A stretch of 64,000 nucleotides of DNA from Companilactobacillus insicii. Lineage in GTDB: Bacteria; Bacillota; Bacilli; Lactobacillales; Lactobacillaceae. The stretch covers positions 1 through 64,000 of the forward strand of contig NZ_RHNU01000013.1 of assembly GCF_003946015.1 (NCBI RefSeq). The letters run 5' to 3'. The position numbers were made by a program, and so were the translations under genes. Below, piece after piece: positions 34,842-43,437 of this stretch; within the stretch, counting starts at the first letter, position 1; each line of letters starts with the position of its first letter. The notes under the pieces are model-generated. The model had not been told where the DNA came from. It did not search any database and saw only the letters and a program-made list of their open reading frames with translations.

Positions 34842-36362
34842 ATGAGTTTAGAAATAGGTAAAGCTATTGATATATTGCAAGAACATGACTTACTAGTTTC
34901 AAGTAAAGTTTTAGATGAAAATTTATTCATGACAAATATTAGTTATAACTCACAAGAAGATCAAACTAATGGCGTTTTCTTCTGCAAGGGAAATAACTTT
35001 AAAGCCGAATATTTACAACAAGCAGTTGATGCTGGAGCACAAGTTTACGTATCTGAAAAAGAATACGATGTCGGTATTAGCAATTTGATTGTTAAGAATG
35101 TTCAAAAAGCATTGTCGATTTTGAGTGCTGCTTTTTATGGTAATCCTGAAAAAGATTTGTTCATAATTGCTTTTACTGGAACAAAGGGAAAGACAACCAC
35201 GTCTTACTTCATTCATAATATTTTGGATAAGGTTTATCCTGGAAAAGTAGCTTTATTTTCAACTGTGGATCGTATCGTTGGTCCTAAGCCTGAAGATAAG
35301 TTCAAGTCTGATTTAACTACACCTGAATCGATGGAATTGTTCCGTGATATGCGTCGAGCAGTTGATAATGGGATGACTAAGTTAGTCATGGAAGTTAGCT
35401 CCCAAGCTTATAAAAAAAATCGTGTATACGGATTAAACTTTGATATCGGTGGTTTCTTGAATATTACTCCTGATCATATTGGTGAAAATGAACATCCAAC
35501 ATACGCTGACTATTTGTTCTGTAAAAAACAATTGTTGATAAATTCTAAAGTCAATATTATTAATGCACAAACAAATGACTTTGATACTGTGATTGCTGCC
35601 GCTCGTGAGACTAGTTCAGACAAAGATATTTATTTATTCGGTCGTGATACTAAAGATGCTGATTTCAGTATTTCTAGCAAAGAAGCCACTTTAAGTGATA
35701 GTATTTTTGATATTGCAGCTGTTTCTGAAAAGGGAAAGCAGTTGAATGTTGAGGGTGAATATAAGTTAGGTGTAGTTGGTGACTTCAACGAGATGAACGC
35801 AACGGCTGCTGTTATAGCATCTAAGTTAGCGCAAGCTGATAAGAAAGATATCGCAGAAGGTCTACGCACAGCAAGGGTTCCCGGACGTATGGAACATATC
35901 AATACTAAGAGTCACGGGACAATTTTCGTGGATTATGCTCATAATTATGCTAGTATGAAAGCTCTACTAGGATTCTTGCGTACAGAATATCCTAAGTCAA
36001 AGCTCAAAGTAGTTGTAGGAAGTCCAGGTAATAAAGGAATATCAAGACGTGCAGGATTCGGTAAAGTATTAACAGAATTAGCTGATAGTGCAATTTTAAC
36101 GACTGATGATCCAGGTTTTGAAGATCCAGCAGATATTTGTAAGCAAATTGACGCACATATTGATCATTCGAAGGTTGAAGTTAAAACTATTATTGATCGT
36201 CAAGAGGCCATTAAAAAAATGATTGAGACCAGTTCTGGAGATGACATTATTGTTCTAGCAGCTAAAGGTGAAGATCATTATCAAAAGACTAATGGCGTTG
36301 ATGTACCATATCCAAGCGATCCTACTGTCGCAAAGAGCATTTTAAAAGATATCGAGGAATAG
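34842..36362 (+). CDS. murE: UDP-N-acetylmuramyl-tripeptide synthetase, L-lysine type MurE
   Basis: Adds the third amino acid to UDP-MurNAc-L-Ala-D-Glu; cytosolic. 506 residues with the ATP loop GTKGKTTTS (113-121), central ligase domain and C-terminal domain. The specificity motif reads DDPGFEDP rather than the DNPR of diaminopimelate enzymes, in line with L-lysine use in lactobacilli. GGGGTA lies nine bases before the ATG. The racemase gene begins two bases after the stop. Confidence 0.9.
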   Translation: MSLEIGKAIDILQEHDLLVSSKVLDENLFMTNISYNSQEDQTNGVFFCKGNNFKAEYLQQAVDAGAQVYVSEKEYDVGISNLIVKNVQKALSILSAAFYGNPEKDLFIIAFTGTKGKTTTSYFIHNILDKVYPGKVALFSTVDRIVGPKPEDKFKSDLTTPESMELFRDMRRAVDNGMTKLVMEVSSQAYKKNRVYGLNFDIGGFLNITPDHIGENEHPTYADYLFCKKQLLINSKVNIINAQTNDFDTVIAAARETSSDKDIYLFGRDTKDADFSISSKEATLSDSIFDIAAVSEKGKQLNVEGEYKLGVVGDFNEMNATAAVIASKLAQADKKDIAEGLRTARVPGRMEHINTKSHGTIFVDYAHNYASMKALLGFLRTEYPKSKLKVVVGSPGNKGISRRAGFGKVLTELADSAILTTDDPGFEDPADICKQIDAHIDHSKVEVKTIIDRQEAIKKMIETSSGDDIIVLAAKGEDHYQKTNGVDVPYPSDPTVAKSILKDIEE

Positions 36363-36364
36363 TT

Positions 36365-37102
36365 ATGAAGAATTTCTTTACAGTTATTGGTGGCATGGGT
36401 ACTCTTGCCACAGAAAGTTACATCCATTTATTGAATCAAAGAACACATATAACTAAAGATCAAGATTATATGGATTATATTATTGTTAATCATGCGACTG
36501 TACCAGATCGGACAGCTCACATATTAGACAATTCCAAACCAAGTTTTTTACCTCCATTGGTCGAGGATTTGAAACAACAAAGCCTTTTGAACCCGGCTTT
36601 CATGGTTATTATTTGTAATACGGCTCACTATTACTACAAGGAGTTGCAAGCAGCGACTGATATTCCTCTGATTCATATGCCACATTTGGCCGTTACAACG
36701 ATGAAGGAAGAATATCCTAATGCCAAAAAAGTAGGTTTGATAGCTACTAAAGGTACGATTGCAGATCACATTTACGAAAATGAGATTAAAAATGCCGGTT
36801 TTGAAATCACATTAGGTGATGAGCAGATTCGTGATGATGTTGAAAGCTTAATATATGACGATATTAAGGAAAACGGTCGTGTTGATGCTAAGAAGTACTA
36901 TGATATTTTGGAGCGTATGCACGATGAATTCGGTTGTGATGTAATTGTTTTAGGGTGTACTGAATTATCTTACGCCCAAGAAAAAGCTCCAGATCATCCT
37001 TATAATGTGATTGATGCTCAAAGTATTGTTGTAGATAAGTCAATTGAACTTGGTACAAAGATCCGTAATGGAGAAAAAATCGATTTATCTAAGATTTATT
37101 AA
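36365..37102 (+). CDS. Aspartate/glutamate racemase family protein
   Basis: PLP-independent two-cysteine racemase of 245 residues; catalytic Cys84 in VIICNTAHYY and Cys198 in VLGCTELSYA. Being two bases after murE, it most likely supplies a D-amino acid for the wall. In lactobacilli of the L-Lys-D-Asp type the aspartate racemase feeds the D-Asp crossbridge, so aspartate is the favoured substrate; glutamate racemase (MurI) is a more distant family. Substrate is inferred. Confidence 0.85.
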   Translation: MKNFFTVIGGMGTLATESYIHLLNQRTHITKDQDYMDYIIVNHATVPDRTAHILDNSKPSFLPPLVEDLKQQSLLNPAFMVIICNTAHYYYKELQAATDIPLIHMPHLAVTTMKEEYPNAKKVGLIATKGTIADHIYENEIKNAGFEITLGDEQIRDDVESLIYDDIKENGRVDAKKYYDILERMHDEFGCDVIVLGCTELSYAQEKAPDHPYNVIDAQSIVVDKSIELGTKIRNGEKIDLSKIY

Positions 37103-37171
37103 CGTTTCTTGTATAATATTGCATAACTAAGGATTCCCCATATATAATTAATCGATAGGGAGGTACTGATT

Positions 37172-37729
37172 ATGTTCAAAAAAATCTCACTTGTGACCGT
37201 AGCATTAGCCGGAATTTTACTGGCAGGATGCTCAAGTCAATCGGCTAGTTCGACTGATACCAATACCAAGTCAGAACAAACCACACAAAAAGGTACTAAG
37301 AGTTCTACACCAAAGAAAAAATCAGCGACAAAAAAAGATAATCAAACAAATAATGATAATATTGATGATTCCCAAGGCACTGACAGTAATTCTCAAAAAG
37401 ATTCTACTGACAATGGTACAAATTCTCAAACGGGTACATCAACGGATAAGACAACAACTACAGCACCTAATGACAATCAAAGTAGTGACCAAAATACACA
37501 AGACAGTAGTAATGGTGTCAACCTAACTACTTCTGATCAAGCGGTTGAATATTTGGCCAAGGCTTTAAGTACAACTTATGACAATACAAATACTCAGTAC
37601 GTTGCTAATGGTAAGATCACTTGGAACAATGTTACTGGTTATCAAGTAAACATTTATAGCAAAGGTTCAGACTCACCGGCCGGAAGTTATATTGTTCAAG
37701 CTAATGGACAATATTCTCAACTTTGGTAG
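37172..37729 (+). CDS. Lipoprotein with Ser/Thr/Asn-rich linker and small conserved C-terminal domain
   Basis: 185 residues: lipoprotein signal peptide with lipobox LAGC (Cys20), a low-complexity linker (about 21-115) of Ser, Thr, Asn, Gln and Lys, and a folded-looking C-terminal part (116-185) starting TTSDQAVEYLAKAL. GGGAGG precedes the ATG. The linker suggests reach across the wall. Function unknown. Confidence 0.75.
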   Translation: MFKKISLVTVALAGILLAGCSSQSASSTDTNTKSEQTTQKGTKSSTPKKKSATKKDNQTNNDNIDDSQGTDSNSQKDSTDNGTNSQTGTSTDKTTTTAPNDNQSSDQNTQDSSNGVNLTTSDQAVEYLAKALSTTYDNTNTQYVANGKITWNNVTGYQVNIYSKGSDSPAGSYIVQANGQYSQLW

Positions 37730-37741
37730 AGCTTGATTTTC

Positions 37742-37770
37742 TTGCCTTTGTGTTTAATATTCGATACTAT
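37742..37770 (+). promoter_or_regulatory. Candidate promoter of the metal-binding lipoprotein gene
   Basis: TTGCCT, 17 bases, TACTAT. The predicted transcript would begin near 37777, at the start of a terminator hairpin, 50 bases ahead of the gene. Confidence 0.45.
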
Positions 37771-37772
37771 TC

Positions 37773-37809
37773 TAGAGGTTGGGATTTGATCCTAAGCTCT
37801 AGTTTTTTT
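37773..37809 (+). terminator. Terminator or leader attenuator ahead of the metal-binding lipoprotein gene
   Basis: TAGAG...CTCTA stem extended by inner TT/AA and GGA/TCC pairs, loop of five, then seven T. It may simply end the upstream lipoprotein gene, or attenuate the downstream one if the promoter at 37742-37770 is real. Confidence 0.7.
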
Positions 37810-37828
37810 GTATAGGAAGGGAAAATTT

Positions 37829-38707
37829 ATGCGAGTCATACAAAAGGCAAAACTGATTGCACTAGTCATGATAATGGTAATTTTAGGGGGATGTACCCAG
37901 ACTGAACATTCTCAAAATACGATAACTACAACCGTTAATACTTATAAAGAACCAGTGCAAAGTGTGGTAGGAAATAAGTACAAAGTTGAATCTATTATCA
38001 AATCAGTAAATGTCGATCCGCATAGTTTTTCTCCGTCTAACAATAATGCTAAGCAAATTGCTGATTCAAAGTTAATTGTTTCCAATGGTCTTGGCTATGA
38101 TGACTGGGTTAATAAGCTAGTTACTGCCAACAGCCAAGATAAGAATCTAATTGATTTTGCCAGTGAAGTTTTGCATAAGAAAAATGGTGATAATGAACAT
38201 ATTTGGTTTGGAGTCTCCAATGTTCAGAAACTAAGTAATTCTGTTTACGAAAAAATGTCGAAGAATGACCCTAAAAATAAAGATTATTACAAAGATAATT
38301 ATCAAAAATATTCTAAAAGGTTAGATAAATTAATAATTCGTGAAAATAAATTAAAGCAAAAGTTGAATGGAAAGAAAGCTTATGTGACAGAGCCACTTCC
38401 ATATTATTTGTTGAAAGATCTTGGAGTGACAATAGATAATCAGCATTTTGCAAAGGCAATAGAAGATGATACTGATCCATCTATTTCTGACATAGAAAAC
38501 ATGCAACGTGGACTAAAAAATCATAAGGTTGATTTTTTAGTAGTCAACAAGCAAGTAACCAGTGGAATTATTACTAAGATGACTAGTTTAGCCAAAAAGA
38601 ATAATGTTCCAATAATTTATTTCACCGAAACCTTGCCAAGTAATTTAGGCTATTATCAGTGGATGAATGATAACCTTAATCAAATTGAAAAGATTGTAAA
38701 TGAATAA
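37829..38707 (+). CDS. Zinc/manganese ABC transporter substrate-binding lipoprotein (cluster A-I)
   Basis: 292 residues from ATG 37829, which has GGAAGGG upstream; a frame seven codons longer lacks support. Lipobox GGC (Cys22), then two lobes joined by a long helix as in ZnuA/MntC/PsaA. Likely metal ligands: His in VDPHSFSPS, His in NEHIWFG, Glu/His in the second lobe (EPLP), and Asp in EDDTDPS. No His-rich flexible loop is present, which is more common for manganese than zinc proteins, but the choice is open. Followed by its ATPase and permease genes. Confidence 0.88.
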   Translation: MRVIQKAKLIALVMIMVILGGCTQTEHSQNTITTTVNTYKEPVQSVVGNKYKVESIIKSVNVDPHSFSPSNNNAKQIADSKLIVSNGLGYDDWVNKLVTANSQDKNLIDFASEVLHKKNGDNEHIWFGVSNVQKLSNSVYEKMSKNDPKNKDYYKDNYQKYSKRLDKLIIRENKLKQKLNGKKAYVTEPLPYYLLKDLGVTIDNQHFAKAIEDDTDPSISDIENMQRGLKNHKVDFLVVNKQVTSGIITKMTSLAKKNNVPIIYFTETLPSNLGYYQWMNDNLNQIEKIVNE

Positions 38708-38710
38708 TTA

Positions 38711-38743
38711 TTTTGTAAATGATAATTTTTACTATTTACAAAA
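38711..38743. promoter_or_regulatory. Inverted repeat between binding-protein and ATPase genes, possible metalloregulator site
   Basis: TTTTGTAAAT and ATTTACAAAA form 10-base arms around a 13-base spacer; a further TTTTGTA follows at 38750. It has the AT-rich dyad look of Fur/Zur/MntR-type sites but is not an exact match to a consensus I can cite. As RNA it would be a weak hairpin. Confidence 0.45.
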
Positions 38744-38810
38744 GAGACTATTTTGTATATTCTGTAATGTATTGATGTAAATGGATGAAAGGTCTGTGAA
38801 GGTATAACCA

Positions 38811-39470
38811 GTGATTGAAGCTAAGAATTTAACAAAAAAATTTGGAAAACAATTAGTTTTTCAAAATGTAAATTTTAAGATTAATGATGGTGAATTCATT
38901 AGTCTAGTAGGTCCTAACGGATCAGGAAAGACCACACTTGTTAAGATAATTATGGGCATGGAAAAGAAAACTGATGGTGAGTTGATTATGGATAAGAAAC
39001 AAACGTTTGGTTATGTTCCACAGTTCCGTAATATTGATATCGATTATCCATTGGATATCGAGAGCTTTGTACGACTTAATTTGAAGTTCACAATGAGTCC
39101 TAAGAAGCGTGCTGAAAATAATGAATTGATAAAACAAATTCTTGAAAAGACACGTTTAACTCATTTGCGTAAGCGTCCATTGGGATTAGCATCCGGTGGT
39201 GAAAAGCAAAAGGCCTATTTAGCACAAGCTTTGCTTAATGATCCGCAAATTTTGATTTTAGATGAATCAACGGCTAGTTTAGATGTTGAAGTTAAAATGC
39301 AGTTGATGGATCTAGTTAAAGAGTTAAACGAAAAATATAATTTGACTGTAATATTTATCACTCATGATTATGATTTGACTAAGAAATATACTCATCGAGC
39401 ACTGTTCTTTGAGAATAATACGATCAAACCAATCAGTGTCGATGAAATTTCAGAAGCAATGTTTGAGTGA
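38811..39470 (+). CDS. Metal ABC transporter ATP-binding protein
   Basis: 219 residues from GTG 38811 (GAAGG upstream). Walker A GPNGSGKTT (34-42), signature variant LASGGEKQKAYLAQAL near 128 and Walker B ILILDES (Glu followed by Ser rather than Pro). ZnuC/MntB-like. It energises the neighbouring permease. It is separated from the binding-protein gene by 103 bases that hold an inverted repeat. Confidence 0.9.
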   Translation: MIEAKNLTKKFGKQLVFQNVNFKINDGEFISLVGPNGSGKTTLVKIIMGMEKKTDGELIMDKKQTFGYVPQFRNIDIDYPLDIESFVRLNLKFTMSPKKRAENNELIKQILEKTRLTHLRKRPLGLASGGEKQKAYLAQALLNDPQILILDESTASLDVEVKMQLMDLVKELNEKYNLTVIFITHDYDLTKKYTHRALFFENNTIKPISVDEISEAMFE

Positions 39471-39484
39471 GGGTGGAGTAAATT

Positions 39485-40282
39485 ATGTTTGGATATGAGT
39501 TTATGAGAGAAGCTTTTATAGCTAGTACTTTTATCGCTATAACGGCTGGGTTAGTCGGTGTTTTCGTAGTTTCTAGAAATATGTCATTTTTATCACACAC
39601 ACTTTCTGAAATCGGATTTGCTGGTGCTTCGTTCGGTATTTTAATTGGAATATCACCTTTAGCGGGGATGATAATCTTCACTATGGTGAGTTCGATTGCT
39701 GTTGGTTCACTGAGTTCTGAGTCGTCACGACGTGAGGCTTCGATTAGTGCAATATCTTCATTATTTATTGGTTTAGGAATTTTGTTCCTATCCTTATCAT
39801 CAGAGTCGAGCAGCTACGCAACTAATATTTTATTCGGTAGTATCGTTGGAATCAGTTCTAAAGAAGTGCATCAGTTAATGATATTGGCATTAGTTGTAAT
39901 TTTTGTTTTTATTATTTTTTATAAGCCATTGGCATTTGATTCATTTGACCATATAGGTGCTAGATCGGCAGGGTTGCCAACTCGTATGCTCTCAATAGCA
40001 TTTCTTGTAACGTTAGCCTTGAGTGTTAGTATTGGAGCTCAGATTGTTGGTTCACTTTTAGTCTTTATCTTATTAACGCTACCTGGCGCTACGGCAAAAT
40101 ATCTGGTACACTCAGTTCCTAAGTTAATTATGGTTTCAGTTGGTTTATCGCTAGCTGGTGTATGGTTAGGATTGTACTTGGCCTTTATTACCAATTGGCC
40201 AGTTACATTCTTTATCTCCTCTTTTGAAGTTATCGCCTATTTCTTGGGATTAACTTATAAGAATTGGAAACTAAATCACTAG
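39485..40282 (+). CDS. Metal ABC transporter permease
   Basis: 265 residues, about eight membrane helices, ABC-3 family (ZnuB/MntC-like): FVVSRNMSFLSHTLSEIGFAG near residue 28 and GAQIVGSLLVFILLTLPGATA near 185. GGGTGGAG precedes the ATG, and the gap from the ATPase gene is 14 bases. Confidence 0.9.
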   Translation: MFGYEFMREAFIASTFIAITAGLVGVFVVSRNMSFLSHTLSEIGFAGASFGILIGISPLAGMIIFTMVSSIAVGSLSSESSRREASISAISSLFIGLGILFLSLSSESSSYATNILFGSIVGISSKEVHQLMILALVVIFVFIIFYKPLAFDSFDHIGARSAGLPTRMLSIAFLVTLALSVSIGAQIVGSLLVFILLTLPGATAKYLVHSVPKLIMVSVGLSLAGVWLGLYLAFITNWPVTFFISSFEVIAYFLGLTYKNWKLNH

Positions 40283-40307
40283 AGCGTTCACAGGAGAACT
40301 ATTTATT

Positions 40308-40736
40308 ATGGATATGAGAGAATTATGGAATAAATATAAAGATGCGATACCATACTTGATATTCGGTGTTTTAACAACAGTAGTAAATTACGTTGGATTT
40401 TGGTTCTTCACCTACATTGCAGGATGGAATTACCAACTAGCCAATGCATTTGCTTATTTACTGTCAGTCGTCTTTGCATATGTGACTAACAAATTATGGG
40501 TATTTGATTCACATACTGATACTATGAAGGCCTTTCTATTAGAAATGGGATCATTCTTCCTGTTCCGTGGAGGCTCTTGGATCATCGATCAAGGAACAAT
40601 GACAATAGGTGTATCGTTGTTACACATTAATGATATGATTGTAAAATTGTTTGCGAATGTCTTTGTAGTTGTATTAAATTATATTTTTAGTAAATTTATT
40701 ATTTTCCGTAAAAGAGAAAAGTTAGATGGTAAATAG
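40308..40736 (+). CDS. GtrA-family membrane protein
   Basis: 142 residues with four membrane helices (about 14-34, 40-60, 80-100, 110-130) and the family ends: YLIFGVLTTVVNYVGFW near the N-terminus and NYIFSKFIIFRKR at the C-terminus. GtrA proteins are thought to flip polyprenyl-linked sugars made by GtrB enzymes. It follows the metal permease by 25 bases, CAGGAG ahead of the ATG; possibly co-transcribed. A strong terminator follows. Confidence 0.9.
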   Translation: MDMRELWNKYKDAIPYLIFGVLTTVVNYVGFWFFTYIAGWNYQLANAFAYLLSVVFAYVTNKLWVFDSHTDTMKAFLLEMGSFFLFRGGSWIIDQGTMTIGVSLLHINDMIVKLFANVFVVVLNYIFSKFIIFRKREKLDGK

Positions 40737-40774
40737 ACATACATGGCAGCAATGCCGTGTATGTCTATTTTTTT
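40732..40774 (+). terminator. Intrinsic terminator after the gtrA-like gene
   Basis: AATAGACATACA with its complement, internal GGCA/TGCC pairing, then eight T. Confidence 0.88.
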
Positions 40775-40832
40775 GTTGTCAAATTTAGAGTGTAGTAATA
40801 CCATTAATTCCGTTGATACGGGGGGATTGTGA

Positions 40833-41747
40833 ATGAAAAAAAGAGGAATTTTATTTGTAACGTTAATGGCATTATTACTAGTGGTTTCGGGCTGTTCGAG
40901 TTCAAATAATAAGAGTACGAAACATACGTCGGAGCCAGTTAGTCACGCTAAAAAGGTTGATACAAAGGCCTATGATAAATTGTCTAAAACGGATCTTAGT
41001 AAAGTTAAATTTAATTTCAAATATTATCTAGATAGTAATTCTGATGGAGTAGTTAGTGTTGATATAGATAATCAAACTAATAAAAAAGTTAGCTTTGATC
41101 AAAGTAAGTTTATATTTAGAGGTTCAAGAGATGTGAAATCCAGTAAAAATGGGCTTGTAACGATATCTCCTAGCAAAGGAATGAGTATCAAAAATTTATT
41201 TACTAAAGTTGATAATTCGTTCTTTGAGGAACCTGGATTATTTGTTTATGATAATCCTGACTTTAAGTTGGCTTATGTAGAACAAAACCAAAAAGAGTTC
41301 GACTCAAGTAATTTGTCCAATAAGGCTTTGATAAGTGATTATAAAAAGTTCTTTGTACGTAGAGATGCGTGGGATAAGCAAAAAGCCGATGATTATAATA
41401 ATGGAATATATGGTAACGATAGTTCTGATAGCGATGATTCCCAAAGTGATGCTGATGAGGATAGTTCTTCGAGTGGAACAAATTTTAATAGAACGTTAAT
41501 TCTCAGCGAAAAGGATGCCGTAGCTTTGGTGGAGAAGCAGAATGGGTCCGCGGATGAAGTTACCGGTTCAACAGATGGGGCTCAATATACTTACAATCCT
41601 GGTATGTACGATACAAGTGTTGATGGAATGGCTTATTGGGTAAGAATTGCTGTACCTGTTGAAGGTAGTGACGTGAACTATTATCCATACAATTGGACAG
41701 TTTATCCAGATGGATCAGTATATCCAGGTAATCCAGAAGATAACTAA
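40833..41747 (+). CDS. Lipoprotein of unknown function
   Basis: 304 residues; lipobox VSGC (Cys21). A folded N-terminal region (about 50-185) with beta-strand features, an acidic Ser/Asp linker (about 195-215), and a C-terminal piece (220-304) starting LILSEKDAVALVEKQNG, a pattern seen at the C-termini of several lactobacillar lipoproteins, including the one at 37.2 kb in a looser form. GGGGGG lies nine bases before the ATG. Transcribed alone behind a terminator. Confidence 0.75.
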   Translation: MKKRGILFVTLMALLLVVSGCSSSNNKSTKHTSEPVSHAKKVDTKAYDKLSKTDLSKVKFNFKYYLDSNSDGVVSVDIDNQTNKKVSFDQSKFIFRGSRDVKSSKNGLVTISPSKGMSIKNLFTKVDNSFFEEPGLFVYDNPDFKLAYVEQNQKEFDSSNLSNKALISDYKKFFVRRDAWDKQKADDYNNGIYGNDSSDSDDSQSDADEDSSSSGTNFNRTLILSEKDAVALVEKQNGSADEVTGSTDGAQYTYNPGMYDTSVDGMAYWVRIAVPVEGSDVNYYPYNWTVYPDGSVYPGNPEDN

Positions 41748-41845
41748 TACATATACCATACGTCTTTCATATTCACGTTCAATATTTTGATATATTAATT
41801 AAATTATTAAATAATGATATCAAAATATGTGAGTAGGTGGACGCC

Positions 41846-42337
41846 ATGGGATGGAGTTTTGGAAAGAAACAATCTTATGAATTATTAAAAAGTTCAGTAC
41901 TTATTTCAATTTTGATATTTATGATATCGTTCGTTATAACGGATTTAACCTGGATTAGTTCTGTTATTGCAGTTGTCGGATTTACTTTGCTGACTTTAGT
42001 TATTTTTCCATTCTATCTACCGAAGATGATCAGTTACTTAAATGTTAATTTACATGGTGTTGAATACTATGATATTTGTAATTGGCAAAGTAGAATAAAG
42101 TTGATTTTTAATCCTAAGTCTTTTGTATTAAGAAGAATAGACTACCATGATATTAATGATATAAGCGTTATAACGGGTAAAAAGGTTATGGATCCAAGTA
42201 TTGGCATCACTTCGAAAAGTGGAGTTTTAATTACCAAGGGGGATAAGGACAGTGTCTTTGTCGATGTATCTTGGTATGACACCGTAGATAATCCTACTTT
42301 TGACCGTGCCATGATATTTGCTCAAAGTTGTATTTAA
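41846..42337 (+). CDS. Two-helix membrane protein with PH-like cytosolic domain
   Basis: 163 residues from ATG 41846 (AGGTGG upstream). Two adjacent membrane helices (about 17-36 and 38-60) then a beta-rich domain of about 95 residues resembling bacterial PH-like domains. Not recognised beyond this layout. The gene carries two copies of the palindrome CGTTATAACG (41932-41941 and 42166-42175). Confidence 0.65.
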   Translation: MGWSFGKKQSYELLKSSVLISILIFMISFVITDLTWISSVIAVVGFTLLTLVIFPFYLPKMISYLNVNLHGVEYYDICNWQSRIKLIFNPKSFVLRRIDYHDINDISVITGKKVMDPSIGITSKSGVLITKGDKDSVFVDVSWYDTVDNPTFDRAMIFAQSCI

Positions 42338-42351
42338 TAATAAACGGAATT

Positions 42352-42391
42352 AAAAAGCCCATGATAAGAGATTTCTTATCATGGGTTTTAT
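42352..42391. terminator. Bidirectional terminator between the PH-like gene and fructokinase
   Basis: CCCATGATAAGA with its complement, A run left, T run right. Confidence 0.85.
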
Positions 42392-42402
42392 TTATATAAA
42401 TA

Positions 42403-43275
42403 TTATTCTTGTAATTCACGAATAGCTAGGGCAAAGTCACCAAGAGTTGCAGATCCATTGTTTTTAACAATTGGCATAGTAATGTACTTGTCTAATTCTG
42501 GTACTACAACATAATCATTCAATAATGTCTTGAATTGCTCTCTGACTTTAACCAAAAATGGTTCACTAACAACTCCACCACCAAAGACGATTTTGTCTGG
42601 GCGAAGGATCAGTGTGGATTGAATTGCTGCTTGCGCTACGTAGTAAGCCATAATGTCCCAAGTGTGATCAGTCAAAGGTACGTCTTTACCAGGTTTGCCA
42701 AGTCGAGCGTCAAAAGTTGGTCCAGCAACTAATCCTTCTAGACAGTCACCGTGGAAAGGACATACTCCCTTAAAGTCTAGGTCATCAGGGTGGCGTTTGA
42801 GTAGTGTATGGCCCATTTCAGGGTGTCCCATACCGCCGATAAATTTACCATCAGAAATAGCTCCGGCACCGACACCAGTTCCAATAGTGTAATAAACTAA
42901 TGAGTCGATCTTTTCGTTGGAAAGAGTCGACATAACATATTCACCGTAAGCTGATCCATTAACGTCAGTTGTCCAAAACATGGGTACATCAATTTCTTTC
43001 TTTAAAGTACCAACGAAGTCGGTATCTTGCCAACCTGGTTTTGGTGTTGATGTTATATAACCAAATTTTGGTGAATTTTTACGTAATTCGATAGGTCCAA
43101 AAGAAGCAATTCCTAATGCTTCAATGTCGAATTGTTTAAAATAATCAATTGTTTTTCGTAAAGTTTCTTCTGGTGTTGTTGTCGGGAAGTTGGTACTATC
43201 CTTGATACGATAGTCTTCGTCACCCACAGCACAAACGAATTTTGTTCCACCTGCTTCAATACTTCCAACTAGCAA
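42403..43275 (-). CDS. scrK: Fructokinase, ROK family
   Basis: Phosphorylates fructose released from sucrose; cytosolic. 290 residues; N-terminal SIEAGGTKFVCAVG phosphate loop, and the ROK zinc site in HPDDLDFKGVCPFHGDCLEG. Start is TTG 43275 with GGGAGGAAA upstream. It is divergent from the LacI regulator, and a cre-like site lies 30 bases upstream. No ROK DNA-binding domain is present, so this is the enzyme rather than a repressor. Confidence 0.92.
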   Translation of the reverse strand: MLVGSIEAGGTKFVCAVGDEDYRIKDSTNFPTTTPEETLRKTIDYFKQFDIEALGIASFGPIELRKNSPKFGYITSTPKPGWQDTDFVGTLKKEIDVPMFWTTDVNGSAYGEYVMSTLSNEKIDSLVYYTIGTGVGAGAISDGKFIGGMGHPEMGHTLLKRHPDDLDFKGVCPFHGDCLEGLVAGPTFDARLGKPGKDVPLTDHTWDIMAYYVAQAAIQSTLILRPDKIVFGGGVVSEPFLVKVREQFKTLLNDYVVVPELDKYITMPIVKNNGSATLGDFALAIRELQE

Positions 43276-43304
43276 TTTAGTTTCCTCCCATATTTGAAAA
43301 ATTC

Positions 43305-43318
43305 TGCAATCGCTTTCG
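43305..43318. promoter_or_regulatory. cre-like site upstream of fructokinase
   Basis: TGCAATCGCTTTCG resembles the CcpA operator consensus (TGWNANCGNTNWCA) with mismatches at the edges. Suggests carbon catabolite control of fructokinase. Confidence 0.45.
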
Positions 43319-43437
43319 ATGATTTAAGATACCATTATGAAAACTGACCGTCAATTGCAATTATTTCAGATTGAGTTAAAAAACATAGTATTACTGTATA
43401 ATGGATTTATCAGAATCAAGGATATAGGTGGATTTAA

